A stretch of DNA of 64,000 nucleotides from Cystobacter ferrugineus. GTDB lineage: Bacteria > Myxococcota > Myxococcia > Myxococcales > Myxococcaceae. The stretch spans positions 676,681-740,680 of the forward strand of contig NZ_MPIN01000005.1 in NCBI RefSeq assembly GCF_001887355.1, given 5' to 3'. A program made the translations under genes and the position numbers. The notes below the pieces were generated by a model. That model had not been told where the DNA came from and searched no databases. It saw only the letters and a list, made by a program, of their open reading frames with translations. Shown in pieces: positions 1-9,340 of this stretch (the stretch's first letter is position 1; the number at the start of each line of letters is the position of its first letter).

Positions 1-1761
1 GTGTTGCAGACCTTCGCCACCACGGAGAGCGCTTCCATCAAGAAGCGGGTGTCGCGCTACCTCTTGAGCACCGAGTGCCCCGAGTGCGAGGGCAAGCGGC
101 TGCGCCGCGAGGCCCTCTCCGTCACCTTCGCGGGCCTGGACATCGGCGAGCTGTCGCGGCTGCCACTCACCCGCGTCGCCGAGGTGCTGCGTCCCACGGT
201 GGAGGGCACGGCACCGGGGACGGCGAAGCTGCGGCGGGAGCACCCGGAGAAGGCACTCGTCGCCGAGCGCTTCGCGCGGGATCTCCTGGGGCGCATCCAG
301 GTGCTGACCGAGCTCGGGCTGGGCTACCTGTCGCTCGATCGCAGCACCCCCACCCTGTCACCTGGAGAGCTGCAACGGCTGCGGCTCGCCACGCAGATCC
401 GCTCCCAGTTGTTCGGCGTGGTGTACGTGCTCGATGAGCCCTCCGCGGGCCTCCATCCGGCTGACACCCAGGCGCTGCTCGCGGCGCTCGGACAACTGAA
501 GAGCGCGGGCAACTCCCTCTTCGTGGTCGAGCACGAGGTGGAGGTGATTCGCGAGGCGGATTGGATCGTCGACGTGGGGCCGGCGGCGGGTGAACAGGGC
601 GGCCACGTGCTCTACAGCGGTCCGCCCGAGGGGCTCGAGCGCGTCGAGCAATCCCAGACGCGCCGCTATCTCCTCGGACACGACGAGGCGCCAGGGCGCG
701 AACCCCGCTCGCCCCGGGGCTGGCTGCGCCTGGAGGGGGTCAGCCGCAACAACCTGCGCCAGCTCGACGTGGACTTCCCACTGGGCGTGTTCACGACGGT
801 GACGGGGATCTCCGGCTCGGGCAAGTCGAGCCTCGTGAGCCAGGTACTGGTGGAGCTGGTGTCGGCGCACCTGGGCCACGCGCCTCCCCCGGAGGAGGAA
901 GAAGGCGAGGAGCTGGAGCGCACCCCCGTCGAGCCGGTGGACGGCCGCATCACCTCGGGAATGGAGGGCGTCACGCGCCTGGTGCGGGTCGATCAGAAGC
1001 CGATCGGCCGCACGCCGCGCTCCAACCTGGCGACGTACACGGGGCTCTTCGACACCATCCGGAAGCTCTTCGCCGCGACGCCGGCCGCCCGCTCGCGCCG
1101 CTACGACGCGGGCCGGTTCTCCTTCAATGTCCCCAAGGGCCGCTGCGAGACGTGCGAGGGCGAGGGCTTCGTCAGCGTGGAGCTGATCTTCCTGCCCGAT
1201 GTGTTCGCCCCCTGCCCCACGTGCCACGGCGCCCGCTACAACGCGAAGACGCTGGAAATCAAATACAAGGACCAGAGCATCGCGGACGTGCTGGGCATGA
1301 CGGTGGACGGAGCACACGCGTTCTTCGCCGACGAGCCGCACGTGCAACGCGCCTTGAGCGTCCTGCGGGACGTGGGCCTCGGCTACCTGCGCCTGGGCCA
1401 GCCCGCCACCGAGCTGTCCGGGGGCGAGGCCCAGCGGATCAAACTCGCGACGGAGCTGCAACGGGTGCAGCGCGGCAACACGCTCTATGTCCTGGACGAG
1501 CCCACCACGGGGCTGCACCCCGCGGACGTCGAGAAGTTGCTGACGCAGCTCAACGGGCTCGTCGAGCAGGGCAACACCGTCATCCTCGTCGAGCACGACA
1601 TGCGCGTCGTGGCGCAGAGCGACTGGGTCATCGACATCGGTCCGGGCGCCGGTGACGAGGGAGGCCGGGTGGTCATCGCCGGACCCCCCGCGCAGGTGGC
1701 TCGTTCGGTGAAGAGCCGCACCGCGCCCTTCCTCTCGCGCTCTCTGCGCCCGGCCCACTGA
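1..1761 (+). CDS. uvrA: UvrA-like excinuclease ABC ATPase, C-terminal part (5' end outside window)
   Basis: This is the damage-sensing ATPase of nucleotide excision repair, or a UvrA2-type paralogue. The frame is open at base 1, so the N-terminus, including the first Walker A, lies upstream. Visible in the 586-residue fragment: a Cys pair CPECEGK near residue 26, a first ABC signature LSPGELQRLRLATQ near 119, Walker B VLDEPSAGLHP near 142, a second Walker A GISGSGKSS near 269, a zinc-finger CETCEGEGF...CPTCHG near 382-410, signature LSGGEAQRIKLATEL near 473 and Walker B VLDEPTTGLHP near 496. The first signature has Pro where Gly is usual (LSPGE rather than LSGGE). Because the UvrB-binding region is missing, UvrA and UvrA2 cannot be told apart. 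No neighbouring uvr gene is seen. Confidence 0.93.
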   Translation: MLQTFATTESASIKKRVSRYLLSTECPECEGKRLRREALSVTFAGLDIGELSRLPLTRVAEVLRPTVEGTAPGTAKLRREHPEKALVAERFARDLLGRIQVLTELGLGYLSLDRSTPTLSPGELQRLRLATQIRSQLFGVVYVLDEPSAGLHPADTQALLAALGQLKSAGNSLFVVEHEVEVIREADWIVDVGPAAGEQGGHVLYSGPPEGLERVEQSQTRRYLLGHDEAPGREPRSPRGWLRLEGVSRNNLRQLDVDFPLGVFTTVTGISGSGKSSLVSQVLVELVSAHLGHAPPPEEEEGEELERTPVEPVDGRITSGMEGVTRLVRVDQKPIGRTPRSNLATYTGLFDTIRKLFAATPAARSRRYDAGRFSFNVPKGRCETCEGEGFVSVELIFLPDVFAPCPTCHGARYNAKTLEIKYKDQSIADVLGMTVDGAHAFFADEPHVQRALSVLRDVGLGYLRLGQPATELSGGEAQRIKLATELQRVQRGNTLYVLDEPTTGLHPADVEKLLTQLNGLVEQGNTVILVEHDMRVVAQSDWVIDIGPGAGDEGGRVVIAGPPAQVARSVKSRTAPFLSRSLRPAH

Positions 1762-1770
1762 GCCATCGGA

Positions 1771-1808
1771 TGACACACCGATGACGTGTCAGAACCTTCA
1801 TTGACACG
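1771..1808. promoter_or_regulatory. TGACAC half-site cluster between uvrA and the OmpA cassette
   Basis: TGACAC (1771), its inverse GTGTCA (1786) and a third TGACAC (1802, inside a perfect TTGACA) lie within 38 bases, about 160 bases before the OmpA start. The first two form an inverted repeat with a 9-base spacer. This looks like an operator, but no bound protein can be named and chance cannot be excluded. Confidence 0.25.
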
Positions 1809-1884
1809 TTCACGGCCCGCGCGGAGCCATGAAGGAGCGCGGCAATCCCTGGATTCTCCAGGCGGCCTCCGCTCCGAACAATAG

Positions 1885-1912
1885 CTGACGGCTAGTACAG
1901 CGCGTGTATAGG
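1885..1912 (+). promoter_or_regulatory. Possible sigma-70-type promoter of the first OmpA/MYXO-CTERM cassette
   Basis: CTGACG (1885-1890), a 16-base spacer and TATAGG (1907-1912) resemble -35/-10 boxes 55 bases upstream of the TTG start at 1968. The match is partial, so this is only a candidate. Confidence 0.3.
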
Positions 1913-1967
1913 GTTCGCTCCCCGTACCACCCATTCGAGCGGTCCACGAGAGACGCGGAGGAAAGCC

Positions 1968-3806
1968 TTGTTCGCGCGTGTGTTTCAACGATGTATCACT
2001 GGTGTCGTCATGCTCGGGACCTGGAGCGCACTGGCCCAGGACTCGAGCATTCCTGGATTCGAGCTCGAGCGGCTCCAACTCAACCCCGGCGCGAGAGACA
2101 GCCTCGTGTTGTCCACGGGAGAGCAGCTCCTCCAGGGCCGCTACCGCCTCGCGCTGACGGGGCACTGGGAGCACAACCCCCTGGTGCTGGTGGAGAACGG
2201 CAAGCGCAGCGCCGTCATCGTCAGCGACCGTGTGACGGGGCACCTGAGCGGCGCGTATGCGCTCTATGACTGGCTCGAACTCGGCGCGCAGGTACCCATC
2301 GTGGGCCAGTGGGCCGGCAACCCGGGCTCCGTGGGACTCTCGGCGCCCTCCTCGTTCGCGCTGGGCACCCCCTGGGTGCAGGGCCGCGCGCGACTCCTGT
2401 CCGAGGCGAACGCGGACGCGCTGGACCTTGGCCTGCACCTGGGCGTCGCGCTCCCGCTGGGCAGCACGGAGGCCCTGACGAAGGATCAAGGCTTCACCTT
2501 CACGCCGCGGGTGGGCCTGGGCAAGCAGTTGGGCGCGGGGTGGCGCGTGGGCGCCGACGTGGGCGCGCTGGTGCGCACGAAGACGTACGTGCTCACCTCC
2601 GGGACGAGCCAGCCCCGGGATGAGCTGGGCGTGGAGATCAACGGCGGCGTCAACGTCACCGGCCCGCTGGTGAAGAAGGTGAAGGGCGAACTGCTCCTGA
2701 GGGGCACGGCGCCCCTGGCGCACTCGCCCCTGTCCATGGAGGCCTTGCTCGGCGTGCGCGCCCCGGTGGGCCCCGTGGAGCTGTACGCCATGGGCGGCCC
2801 GGGCTTTGGCAGCACGGTGGGCACGCCCGCCTTCCGCGTGCTCGCGGGCGTGGCCTTCGGGTCGGAAGACAAGCCCGTGTGCGTGGAGGGCCAGTCGTAC
2901 CCGGTGGCGCTCTGCCCCGAACTCGACGCGGACGGTGACGGCGTGAAGAACGCCGCGGACCAGTGCCCTCGGGACGCGGGCCTCGCGCAGTTGGATGGGT
3001 GCCCGGACAAGGACGACGATGGCGATGGTCTGCTCAACCTGGCGGACCGCTGCCCCCAGCAGGCGGAGAACGTCAACGGCTTCGAGGACGGCGACGGCTG
3101 CCCGGATGATCCGGACTCGGACGGTGACGGCACCACCGACTCGAAGGACCGCTGCCCTCAGCAGGCCGAGGACAAGGATGGCTTCCAGGACGAGGACGGG
3201 TGCCCGGATCCCGACAACGACGGGGACGGCGTGGCCGACGCGCGGGACACCTGCCCGAACGAGGCCGGAGTGGCGGCGAACAAGGGCTGCCCGGACAAGG
3301 ATCGCGATGGGGACAGCATCGTCGACCGGCTGGACAACTGCCCGGACGAGCCCGGCACCAAGGAGAACAACGGTTGCAAGCAGAAGCAGCGCGTGCGCCT
3401 GGAGACTGAACGCCTCGACATCCTCGAGTCCATCTACTTCGAGGTGAACAAGGACGTCATCGACAGGCACAGCTACAAGCTGCTGGATGACGTGACCTCC
3501 ATTCTCCGCGAGCACCCGGAGATCGAGCGGATGCGCGTGGAGGGCCACACCGACAACCAGGGCGATGCGCAGTACAACACCGAGCTGTCGCAGCGCCGCG
3601 CCGAGTCCGTCGTGAAGTACCTCGTGGGCAAGGGCATCCCGGGCGAGCGGCTCGAAGCGAGAGGCCTTGGCCCGACGAAGCCCCTCGCGGACAACACCAC
3701 CAAGGAAGGCCGCGCGAAGAACCGCCGCGTGGAGTTCCACATCGTCGGCGACGCCGAGGGCGTGGAAGCCCAGCAGGGCGCACCCAACTCCGACACCGCC
3801 AGGTGA
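1968..3806 (+). CDS. OmpA-family outer-membrane protein with thrombospondin type 3 repeats (TraB-like)
   Basis: A 612-residue outer-membrane protein. The TTG start at 1968 is chosen because GGAGGAA lies 4 bases before it and a signal peptide follows directly (cleavage near ALAQ-D). Residues 25-300 look like a beta-barrel. Residues 320-467 carry about five calcium-type TSP3 repeats (DxDGDGVxNxxDxCP). Residues 474-590 form an OmpA peptidoglycan-binding domain with [13 protein letters not shown] and LSQRRAESV. The stop codon lies inside the Shine-Dalgarno region of the next gene, so the two are translationally linked. The barrel is paralogous to that of the minus-strand OmpA gene ending at 34761: both share a D/ELE-x-L-P-G-SLVL-TG signature after the signal peptide. 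An OmpA protein beside a MYXO-CTERM protein is the TraB/TraA arrangement; orthology is not proven. Confidence 0.88.
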   Translation: MFARVFQRCITGVVMLGTWSALAQDSSIPGFELERLQLNPGARDSLVLSTGEQLLQGRYRLALTGHWEHNPLVLVENGKRSAVIVSDRVTGHLSGAYALYDWLELGAQVPIVGQWAGNPGSVGLSAPSSFALGTPWVQGRARLLSEANADALDLGLHLGVALPLGSTEALTKDQGFTFTPRVGLGKQLGAGWRVGADVGALVRTKTYVLTSGTSQPRDELGVEINGGVNVTGPLVKKVKGELLLRGTAPLAHSPLSMEALLGVRAPVGPVELYAMGGPGFGSTVGTPAFRVLAGVAFGSEDKPVCVEGQSYPVALCPELDADGDGVKNAADQCPRDAGLAQLDGCPDKDDDGDGLLNLADRCPQQAENVNGFEDGDGCPDDPDSDGDGTTDSKDRCPQQAEDKDGFQDEDGCPDPDNDGDGVADARDTCPNEAGVAANKGCPDKDRDGDSIVDRLDNCPDEPGTKENNGCKQKQRVRLETERLDILESIYFEVNKDVIDRHSYKLLDDVTSILREHPEIERMRVEGHTDNQGDAQYNTELSQRRAESVVKYLVGKGIPGERLEARGLGPTKPLADNTTKEGRAKNRRVEFHIVGDAEGVEAQQGAPNSDTAR

Positions 3807-3814
3807 AACCAACC

Positions 3815-6565
3815 ATGAACATGCATCCCAAGACAGCATGGACGCGCCCGGCGCTCGTCGGGCTCACCCTTCTCTTCACCTCGGTGGGCTGCCAGACGCA
3901 ACAGGAGCCGCCCTCCGCCTCCCCTGCCCTGCTCACGCGGGTCAGCCAGGCCCTCGCCGCGGACGGCAAGCTGCAGCCCGGCGAGCAGTGTGACGACGGC
4001 AACACCCAGAGCGGTGACGGATGTAGCGCCACCGGCACGCTGGAGGCCGGCTTCCTCTGTCACCTCCCCGGCAAGCCGTGCTCCGCGGCGAGCCTGTGCG
4101 GCAACGGCGTGGTCAACTCGGGCGAGCTGTGCGACGACGGCAACACCGTGGACAACGGCAACGGCTGCTCCGCGACGTGCGACCTGTCCTTGTGCGGCAA
4201 TGGCACGCTCGACAACCGTGCCTACCCGAACTACGCGCAGGAGATCTGCGACGACGGCAACCGCTTCGACGGCGACGGCTGCAACCGCCTGTGCGAGGTG
4301 GAGCCGGGCCAGGCGTGCGCGGGCGCTCCGAGCCGGTGCGTGCGCGCGGGCGTAGCGCTGTTCAACACGGGCGTGGACGCGAACAACCGCCGCCTGGAGG
4401 GAACCGCGGTGGATCCGCACTGGTTCTACCGGGGCACCACCACGGGCGCCACCACGGGCGGGCGCACGGCCAGTGACTGGCCGCAGGAAGTCCAGACGGC
4501 GCGCTTCATGGACCCTCTGGGAGCGATCACCTGCGTGTACCAGGACTTCATCATCCCCTCGACCACCACGCTCTCGCGCTTCCGCATGCGCGTGGCGACC
4601 TTCAACGACAACGAGTTCGACACCGCGTCGGTGAACGGCGTGGCCTTCACCCCCACTGTCATCAGCCAACCGGCGGGCCAGCCCTGGCAGAAGAACATCA
4701 TCCGCGAGCTGGGCACCACGGCGGCCTGGCGCACCGGGCTCAACCGGCTGGAGCTGTGCAACGAGAACGACGACGGTCCGCCCAATGCCTTCCGCTACCT
4801 GTTCGTGGATGCCTACGACGACACGTGTGGGGACGGAGCCATCTCCCCCCGCGAGGAGTGCGATGACGGGAACAGCGTCTCCAACGACGGCTGCAGCGCC
4901 ACCTGTGGCATCGAGACGGCCTATGGCTGCACGGGCGAGCCCAGCCGGTGCGCGCGGACGTGTGGCAATGGAGTGCTCAACCCGGGCGAGCTGTGCGACG
5001 ACGGGAACCTGACCACGGGAGATGGCTGCGATACGCGCTGCCGGGTGGAGGCGGGGTACTCGTGCCCCACCGCGGGCAGCGCCTGCGTCCAGCAGTGCGG
5101 AAATGGCGTCATCAACCCGGGCGAGCTGTGTGATGACGGCAACACCTTCAACTCCGATGGGTGCTCCGCCGCGTGCCGGGTGGAGAATGGCTATGAGTGC
5201 CATGGGGCACCGTCCGTGTGCGGCACCCTGTGTGGCAACGGCCGGATGGACCCGGGCGAGCTGTGCGACGACGGCAACGTGTCCTTGGGGGATGGGTGCT
5301 CGTCGGCCTGTACCCTCGAACTGGGCTATGTGTGCCCCACCGCGGGCGCGCCATGCGTGAAGAGCTGTGGCAACGGCAAGGTCGAGCAGGGAGAGCTGTG
5401 CGATGACGGGAACCTGACCTCGGGGGACGGATGCGCCACCGAGTGCCGGGTGGAGCCGGGCTACTCCTGCTCCGCCCCCACGAGCGCTCCGTCCACGTGC
5501 GCCGAGACGTGTGGCAATGGCGTGCTGGAGGAGAACGAGACCTGCGACGATGGCAACAAGAGCGCGGGCGATGGCTGCTCGCCGGGCTGCCGCGTGGATC
5601 CGGGCTACTCCTGCAGCGGGGCGCCGAGCACCTGTGCGACCCTCTGCGGTGACGGCATCGTGGCGGGCGCCGAGCAGTGCGATCACGGCAACACGGAGCC
5701 GGGCGATGGCTGCTCCAGCACGTGCCAGATCGAAGCGGGCTGGACCTGCCCCTCGCCGGGGACGGAGTGCACCCAGGTGTGCGGCAACGGCGTGCTGGAC
5801 ATCGGCGAGCAGTGCGATGACCAGAACACCCAGGCGGGCGATGGCTGCGGTGCCACCTGCCGGCAGGAGACGGGCTACTACTGCAGCGGGGCACCCAGCG
5901 TGTGCGTCACCTCGTGCGGTGACGGCCAGGTGGCGGGCACCGAGGCGTGCGACGACGGCAACCTGGAGGACGGTGATGCGTGCTCGCCCCGCTGCCGCCT
6001 GAACCTGGGCCAGGCGTGCACCTCGTCCAACGCCTGTGAGGGCGTGTGCAGCCCGGCCACCAACACCTGCGTGGTCGCCAATGTCTGCGGCAACGGCCTC
6101 ACCGAGCAGGGCGAGGCGTGTGACGACGCGAACACGGCCTCGGGCGACGGCTGCGGCGCGGTGTGCGCCATCGAGCCGGGCTACAGATGCCAGGGCCAGC
6201 CCTCCGTCTGCACCTCGGAGCCGCCCGACACCACCCTCGTCCGGGGCCCGCCCTCCGTCGGGGCCAACCCCAACGCCGGGTTCGAGTTCTCCTCGAACGA
6301 TCCGGGGGCCCGCTTCGAGTGCAGCCTGGACGATGGGCCCTACCAACCCTGTGAGGACACCTACGTCGTCACTCCGGGCCAGCACACGCTGCGCGCTCGC
6401 GCGGTGGACGCCGCGGGCAACGTGGATCCAACGCCCGTCGAGCACACCTGGCGGGTGCTGGATGACAACCGCTCGCTCGCGGGTGGAGGCTGCAGCGCCG
6501 TGCCCACGCCCTCGGTGCTGGGCCTGTTGGGACTGCTGGCCCTGCGTCGGCGCAACCGCCGCTAG
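3815..6565 (+). CDS. Cysteine-rich repeat MYXO-CTERM surface protein (TraA-like architecture)
   Basis: A secreted, surface-anchored protein of about 916 residues. ATG 3815 is preferred over GTG 3803 because AGGTGA (3801-3806) sits 8 bases before it. After a signal peptide (FTSVGCQ), thirteen copies of the Myxococcus cysteine-rich repeat (CGNG..GE.CDDGN..GDGC, DUF4215 type) follow. They are split after the third copy by a domain of about 165 residues with few cysteines (roughly residues 172-338). A short Ig/chitobiase-like segment precedes the MYXO-CTERM tail: GGGCS, a Leu-rich helix and RRRNRR. Known MYXO-CTERM proteins are sorted to the cell surface after processing at that Cys. With its OmpA partner it resembles TraA; the central domain could be the recognition part. 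The ligand is unknown. Confidence 0.87.
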   Translation: MNMHPKTAWTRPALVGLTLLFTSVGCQTQQEPPSASPALLTRVSQALAADGKLQPGEQCDDGNTQSGDGCSATGTLEAGFLCHLPGKPCSAASLCGNGVVNSGELCDDGNTVDNGNGCSATCDLSLCGNGTLDNRAYPNYAQEICDDGNRFDGDGCNRLCEVEPGQACAGAPSRCVRAGVALFNTGVDANNRRLEGTAVDPHWFYRGTTTGATTGGRTASDWPQEVQTARFMDPLGAITCVYQDFIIPSTTTLSRFRMRVATFNDNEFDTASVNGVAFTPTVISQPAGQPWQKNIIRELGTTAAWRTGLNRLELCNENDDGPPNAFRYLFVDAYDDTCGDGAISPREECDDGNSVSNDGCSATCGIETAYGCTGEPSRCARTCGNGVLNPGELCDDGNLTTGDGCDTRCRVEAGYSCPTAGSACVQQCGNGVINPGELCDDGNTFNSDGCSAACRVENGYECHGAPSVCGTLCGNGRMDPGELCDDGNVSLGDGCSSACTLELGYVCPTAGAPCVKSCGNGKVEQGELCDDGNLTSGDGCATECRVEPGYSCSAPTSAPSTCAETCGNGVLEENETCDDGNKSAGDGCSPGCRVDPGYSCSGAPSTCATLCGDGIVAGAEQCDHGNTEPGDGCSSTCQIEAGWTCPSPGTECTQVCGNGVLDIGEQCDDQNTQAGDGCGATCRQETGYYCSGAPSVCVTSCGDGQVAGTEACDDGNLEDGDACSPRCRLNLGQACTSSNACEGVCSPATNTCVVANVCGNGLTEQGEACDDANTASGDGCGAVCAIEPGYRCQGQPSVCTSEPPDTTLVRGPPSVGANPNAGFEFSSNDPGARFECSLDDGPYQPCEDTYVVTPGQHTLRARAVDAAGNVDPTPVEHTWRVLDDNRSLAGGGCSAVPTPSVLGLLGLLALRRRNRR

Positions 6566-6578
6566 TGGAAAGGGGGCC

Positions 6579-6599
6579 CCCGGAGCAGGCGTCCGGGGA
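6579..6599. terminator. Hairpin between convergent MYXO-CTERM and TPR genes
   Basis: A perfect 7-bp inverted repeat CCCCGGA / TCCGGGG with a 7-base loop lies just past the MYXO-CTERM stop and before the stop of the convergent TPR gene. There is no T-run, so it could serve either strand or neither. Confidence 0.4.
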
Positions 6600-6617
6600 T
6601 CCCCGTCTCGGGGGGCC

Positions 6618-7265
6618 TCAGCGCCCCGACAGCGCGGCGCGTAGCCACAGCCACGCGTTGCCGAACCCCGGAGTGATGCACAACAGCGTCCACCGCACCT
6701 GACGGAGCTGCGCGCCCGTCAGGTGCAGCATCGGCTCGATCAGCGCCAGGGCCTCGGCCGGCTGCTTCTGCCGGGCGAGCAGCCGCGCCAGATCCAACCG
6801 CGGCGCGAAGAGCGAGGGATCCAACCGCAGGGCTTCCCTCAACAGGATGATGGCCTGGGGGCGCTCCTGCTTGCGCTGGAGGGCGAAGCGGCCGCGCAGC
6901 AGCATCCGCACCGCGTCGGCCTGACGCCCCTTCTCCAGGTGCATCCGCGACACCTGCTGCCACAGGCCCACCTGGGCCGGGAACGTCTCGGCCGCCTGGG
7001 TGTAGACGGCCAGCGCCTTGTCGGCGAAGCCCTTGTCGAGGTGGACCTGGGCCGCCTCGCGGAAGAGCTTGAGCGAGGCCTCGGTCTCGTTCGTCCGGGC
7101 GAGCAGGGGCGCGAGCTTGCCGAGGACCGCGGGATCCTTCGGCTCCAGTTCCAGCGCCTTGCGGTAGCCGACGATGGCCCGCTTGAGTTTGCCTTTGGAG
7201 CGGGCGCGATCCGCCGCGACGATGAGCTCCGAGCGAGAAGGGGGGGTTTTCCGTCCGAAGAGCAT
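6618..7265 (-). CDS. TPR-repeat protein
   Basis: A soluble 215-residue protein with no signal peptide. The ATG is preceded by GGAGG at good spacing. Helical TPR-like repeats run from about residue 20 to 195, for example KRAIVGYRKALELEPKDPAVL, DKALAVYTQAAETFPAQVGLW, PQAIILLREALRLDPSLFAPR and AEALALIEPMLHLTGAQL. TPRs hold protein complexes together, but the partner is not evident here. It ends convergently with the MYXO-CTERM gene and shares a strand with the hydrolase gene 117 bases upstream, so an operon is possible but not tight. Confidence 0.75.
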   Translation of the reverse strand: MLFGRKTPPSRSELIVAADRARSKGKLKRAIVGYRKALELEPKDPAVLGKLAPLLARTNETEASLKLFREAAQVHLDKGFADKALAVYTQAAETFPAQVGLWQQVSRMHLEKGRQADAVRMLLRGRFALQRKQERPQAIILLREALRLDPSLFAPRLDLARLLARQKQPAEALALIEPMLHLTGAQLRQVRWTLLCITPGFGNAWLWLRAALSGR

Positions 7266-7381
7266 GCGGCCTCCATGCTAACCCGGCGTGGACACGGGGT
7301 GATCGGCCCTCGCGCTTCTTCCCAGGAGGCCGTGGCGTGTCACTACAAACTTCCACGCAAGCTCATCCGTCCGCGGGTGGC

Positions 7382-8407
7382 CTACGGCCAGAACCCCTGC
7401 CAGGTGGCGTAGAACGAATCGCTCTCGATGACGCACGAGTGCGGAGACGTGCCGCAGTGATCGGCGGTGCTCGTGGTCGTCTTCCCGTAGGCCCCGGCGT
7501 TCAACCGGCTGGAGTCCCAGTGGATGGTCGACGCCGTCACGAAGCTGTCCTTGTCATGAACCAGGCCCCGGTAGTTGCCACCGCCCGCGGGAGTCTGCAA
7601 TCCGCTCGAGGCCAGCGTGTAGCTGGGAACCGTCTGCTCGGGAGTGCGATCGGTCGGGCCGGCCAGCATGACGACCGTGTCGACCAGATGATCCTTGCCG
7701 ATGACGGCGGCATGCCCCGCGCCCTGGGAGTGTCCCGCGACGACGAGCTTGTTCCAGACGATGCCGCAGGGGATGGCCGTGTTCCGGGTCCCCGTGCAGT
7801 TGGACGGTGTGAGGTAGGCACCCCACCCTCCGGACGGATCCTGCCCGTCCCGCAGCGTCACGAGCAGTCGGATGAGGCGGGCCTCGATGCCGTCGTAGTA
7901 GCCCATGTCCGTCACGGCGGAGCCCGGCTGCACGATGCCCGTGATGAAGGTGCGGCGCGTGGGCAGGTGGCAGTCCACGTTGGTGCCACAGAGCTCCCGG
8001 ATGTTCGGGGAGTTGCGGTGCGTGATTCCGACCACGCGATAGCCCTTGTTCACGGCGCTCGCGAAGAAGCTGGTCGTCGCGGTGGCGTAGCCAGTGCTGT
8101 GGTAGAAGTTGCCGGCGCTCGAGCCCGCCCCGTGCAGCATCACCACCAGGCTGCTCTTGCTGGGGCTGTTGGGCCGCAGGGCGTAGTGCGCGGCGTTCCA
8201 GGACGTGGTCCTTCCGCCGAAGTTGGTGTCCGTGGGCAGCATCTTCCAGCACTGCGCCGCGGTGGGTGCCACGCAGGGGGAGATCGCTTCCTGCTCCTGG
8301 ATGGCCAGCGTGTCTCCGGGGAACGGTCCCTCGTCCTCGAGGGGGCCGCACGCCGCGAGGGACAGCAACGCACACAGCGACAGGGTGGGCTTCAACGACT
8401 TCATCAT
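7382..8407 (-). CDS. Secreted alpha/beta-hydrolase (putative lipoprotein)
   Basis: A 341-residue exported hydrolase. The N-terminus MMKSLKPTLSLCALLSLAAC is a lipoprotein signal with lipobox LAAC. The core shows VVMLHGAGSSAG (oxyanion-hole region, near residue 88), the nucleophile elbow AGHSQGAGHA (Ser near residue 220) and a late His in TSTADHCGTSPHS. AAGGACGGA lies ahead of the start. Several cysteine pairs (CGTNVDC, CTGTRNTAIPC, CGTSPHSC) suggest disulfides and a periplasmic or surface location. The substrate is unknown; an esterase or depolymerase role is only a guess. The 260-base gap to the divergent SRPBCC gene would hold both promoters. Confidence 0.8.
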   Translation of the reverse strand: MMKSLKPTLSLCALLSLAACGPLEDEGPFPGDTLAIQEQEAISPCVAPTAAQCWKMLPTDTNFGGRTTSWNAAHYALRPNSPSKSSLVVMLHGAGSSAGNFYHSTGYATATTSFFASAVNKGYRVVGITHRNSPNIRELCGTNVDCHLPTRRTFITGIVQPGSAVTDMGYYDGIEARLIRLLVTLRDGQDPSGGWGAYLTPSNCTGTRNTAIPCGIVWNKLVVAGHSQGAGHAAVIGKDHLVDTVVMLAGPTDRTPEQTVPSYTLASSGLQTPAGGGNYRGLVHDKDSFVTASTIHWDSSRLNAGAYGKTTTSTADHCGTSPHSCVIESDSFYATWQGFWP

Positions 8408-8667
8408 TCCGTCCTTCGGAGAAGAGCAGCGGCAGAGGATACCCCAGTTTCCCTGGCTTCACTACCATTTCTGGCTTTACTCGATTGATGCCCATGCCGG
8501 CTCCAACGGGTGAGGGGGAACCCTGTCTCATGACCTGGGCCCGTCCGACGGAAAGTCACGGGAGTGGTCATTTTGGAGGAGGCCCCTCACAAGTCGCCGC
8601 ACCGCCCTCTTCTCCGTTGGAGAAGAAAAGTCGCGGCCTTCAACCCGGTTCCTCGGAAGTCACTCCC

Positions 8668-9246
8668 ATGATCTACTCGACTGCACCCGCCCATCAACCA
8701 GCCAGGCCCACGTGGCCGCCCTTGTTGTTCGGGCTCGTTCCCTCCACCTCCTCCTTCGCGGGGGAAGCCAGGTACAAGATTGACACCGGGGCTCGGATCC
8801 CCGCTTCACCCAGACAGGTCTACGAGGAGTTCACCGACTGCACGCATGGCCGGGAATGGGTCGATCGATTCGTGCGCCTGAACACACTCACGCCGGACGC
8901 ACCGGCGGATCAGCGCATCTATGAGGAGTCCTTCACCTTCATGTCGGTGAGGGTCCGCACGCTCGAGGTGGAACACGGGCGGCGATGGGTCGCCTCGATC
9001 GACCGGTGCACGCTTCCGATCGCCAGGCAGATCTTGCAGGAAGCGACCTTCGAGCCGGCCGCTGGCGGGGGCACGGATTTCCGCTGGCGCATCTACTACA
9101 CCCCTTCATGGATCGTGCGTCCCTTCCTGAAGGGGGCGCAGCGCGTCTTCGAGCAGTTGTTCCGCCGGAGCACGGAACAACTCGCGGCCTTCTTCCATGC
9201 CAGACAGCGCCTGATGAGGGGCGAGGGAGGAATTCCTCTCCAGTAA
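8668..9246 (+). CDS. SRPBCC-fold (polyketide cyclase/START-like) protein
   Basis: About 192 residues. The reading frame is open far upstream, but ATG 8668 is preferred because residues before it are low-complexity and GGAAG lies upstream; ATG 8530 is an alternative. From residue 36, RYKIDTGARIPASPRQVYEEFTD is the typical first strand and helix of the SRPBCC ligand-binding fold. It ends in a long amphipathic helix (PFLKGAQRVFEQLFRRSTEQLAAFF), also typical. These proteins bind a hydrophobic ligand or do cyclase/dehydratase chemistry, and no ligand is evident. No clear signal peptide. It precedes the kinase gene at 9341 by 94 bases on the same strand. Confidence 0.68.
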   Translation: MIYSTAPAHQPARPTWPPLLFGLVPSTSSFAGEARYKIDTGARIPASPRQVYEEFTDCTHGREWVDRFVRLNTLTPDAPADQRIYEESFTFMSVRVRTLEVEHGRRWVASIDRCTLPIARQILQEATFEPAAGGGTDFRWRIYYTPSWIVRPFLKGAQRVFEQLFRRSTEQLAAFFHARQRLMRGEGGIPLQ

Positions 9247-9340
9247 GCAGCCGTCAGCTCTCGACAACCGCTCGCTCTTGCGAAGGCTCGGCCTCTGTCA
9301 TCCCAGCCGAGAGTCATCATCGTACGCGGGGGAGAGACAC

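Noticed and set aside
3473-6445. Open minus-strand frame of 990 codons opposite the cysteine-rich protein
   Set aside because: Composition is an Ala/Val/Arg/Gly mirror of the repeats, with no motif or ribosome site; the plus-strand protein is strongly supported.
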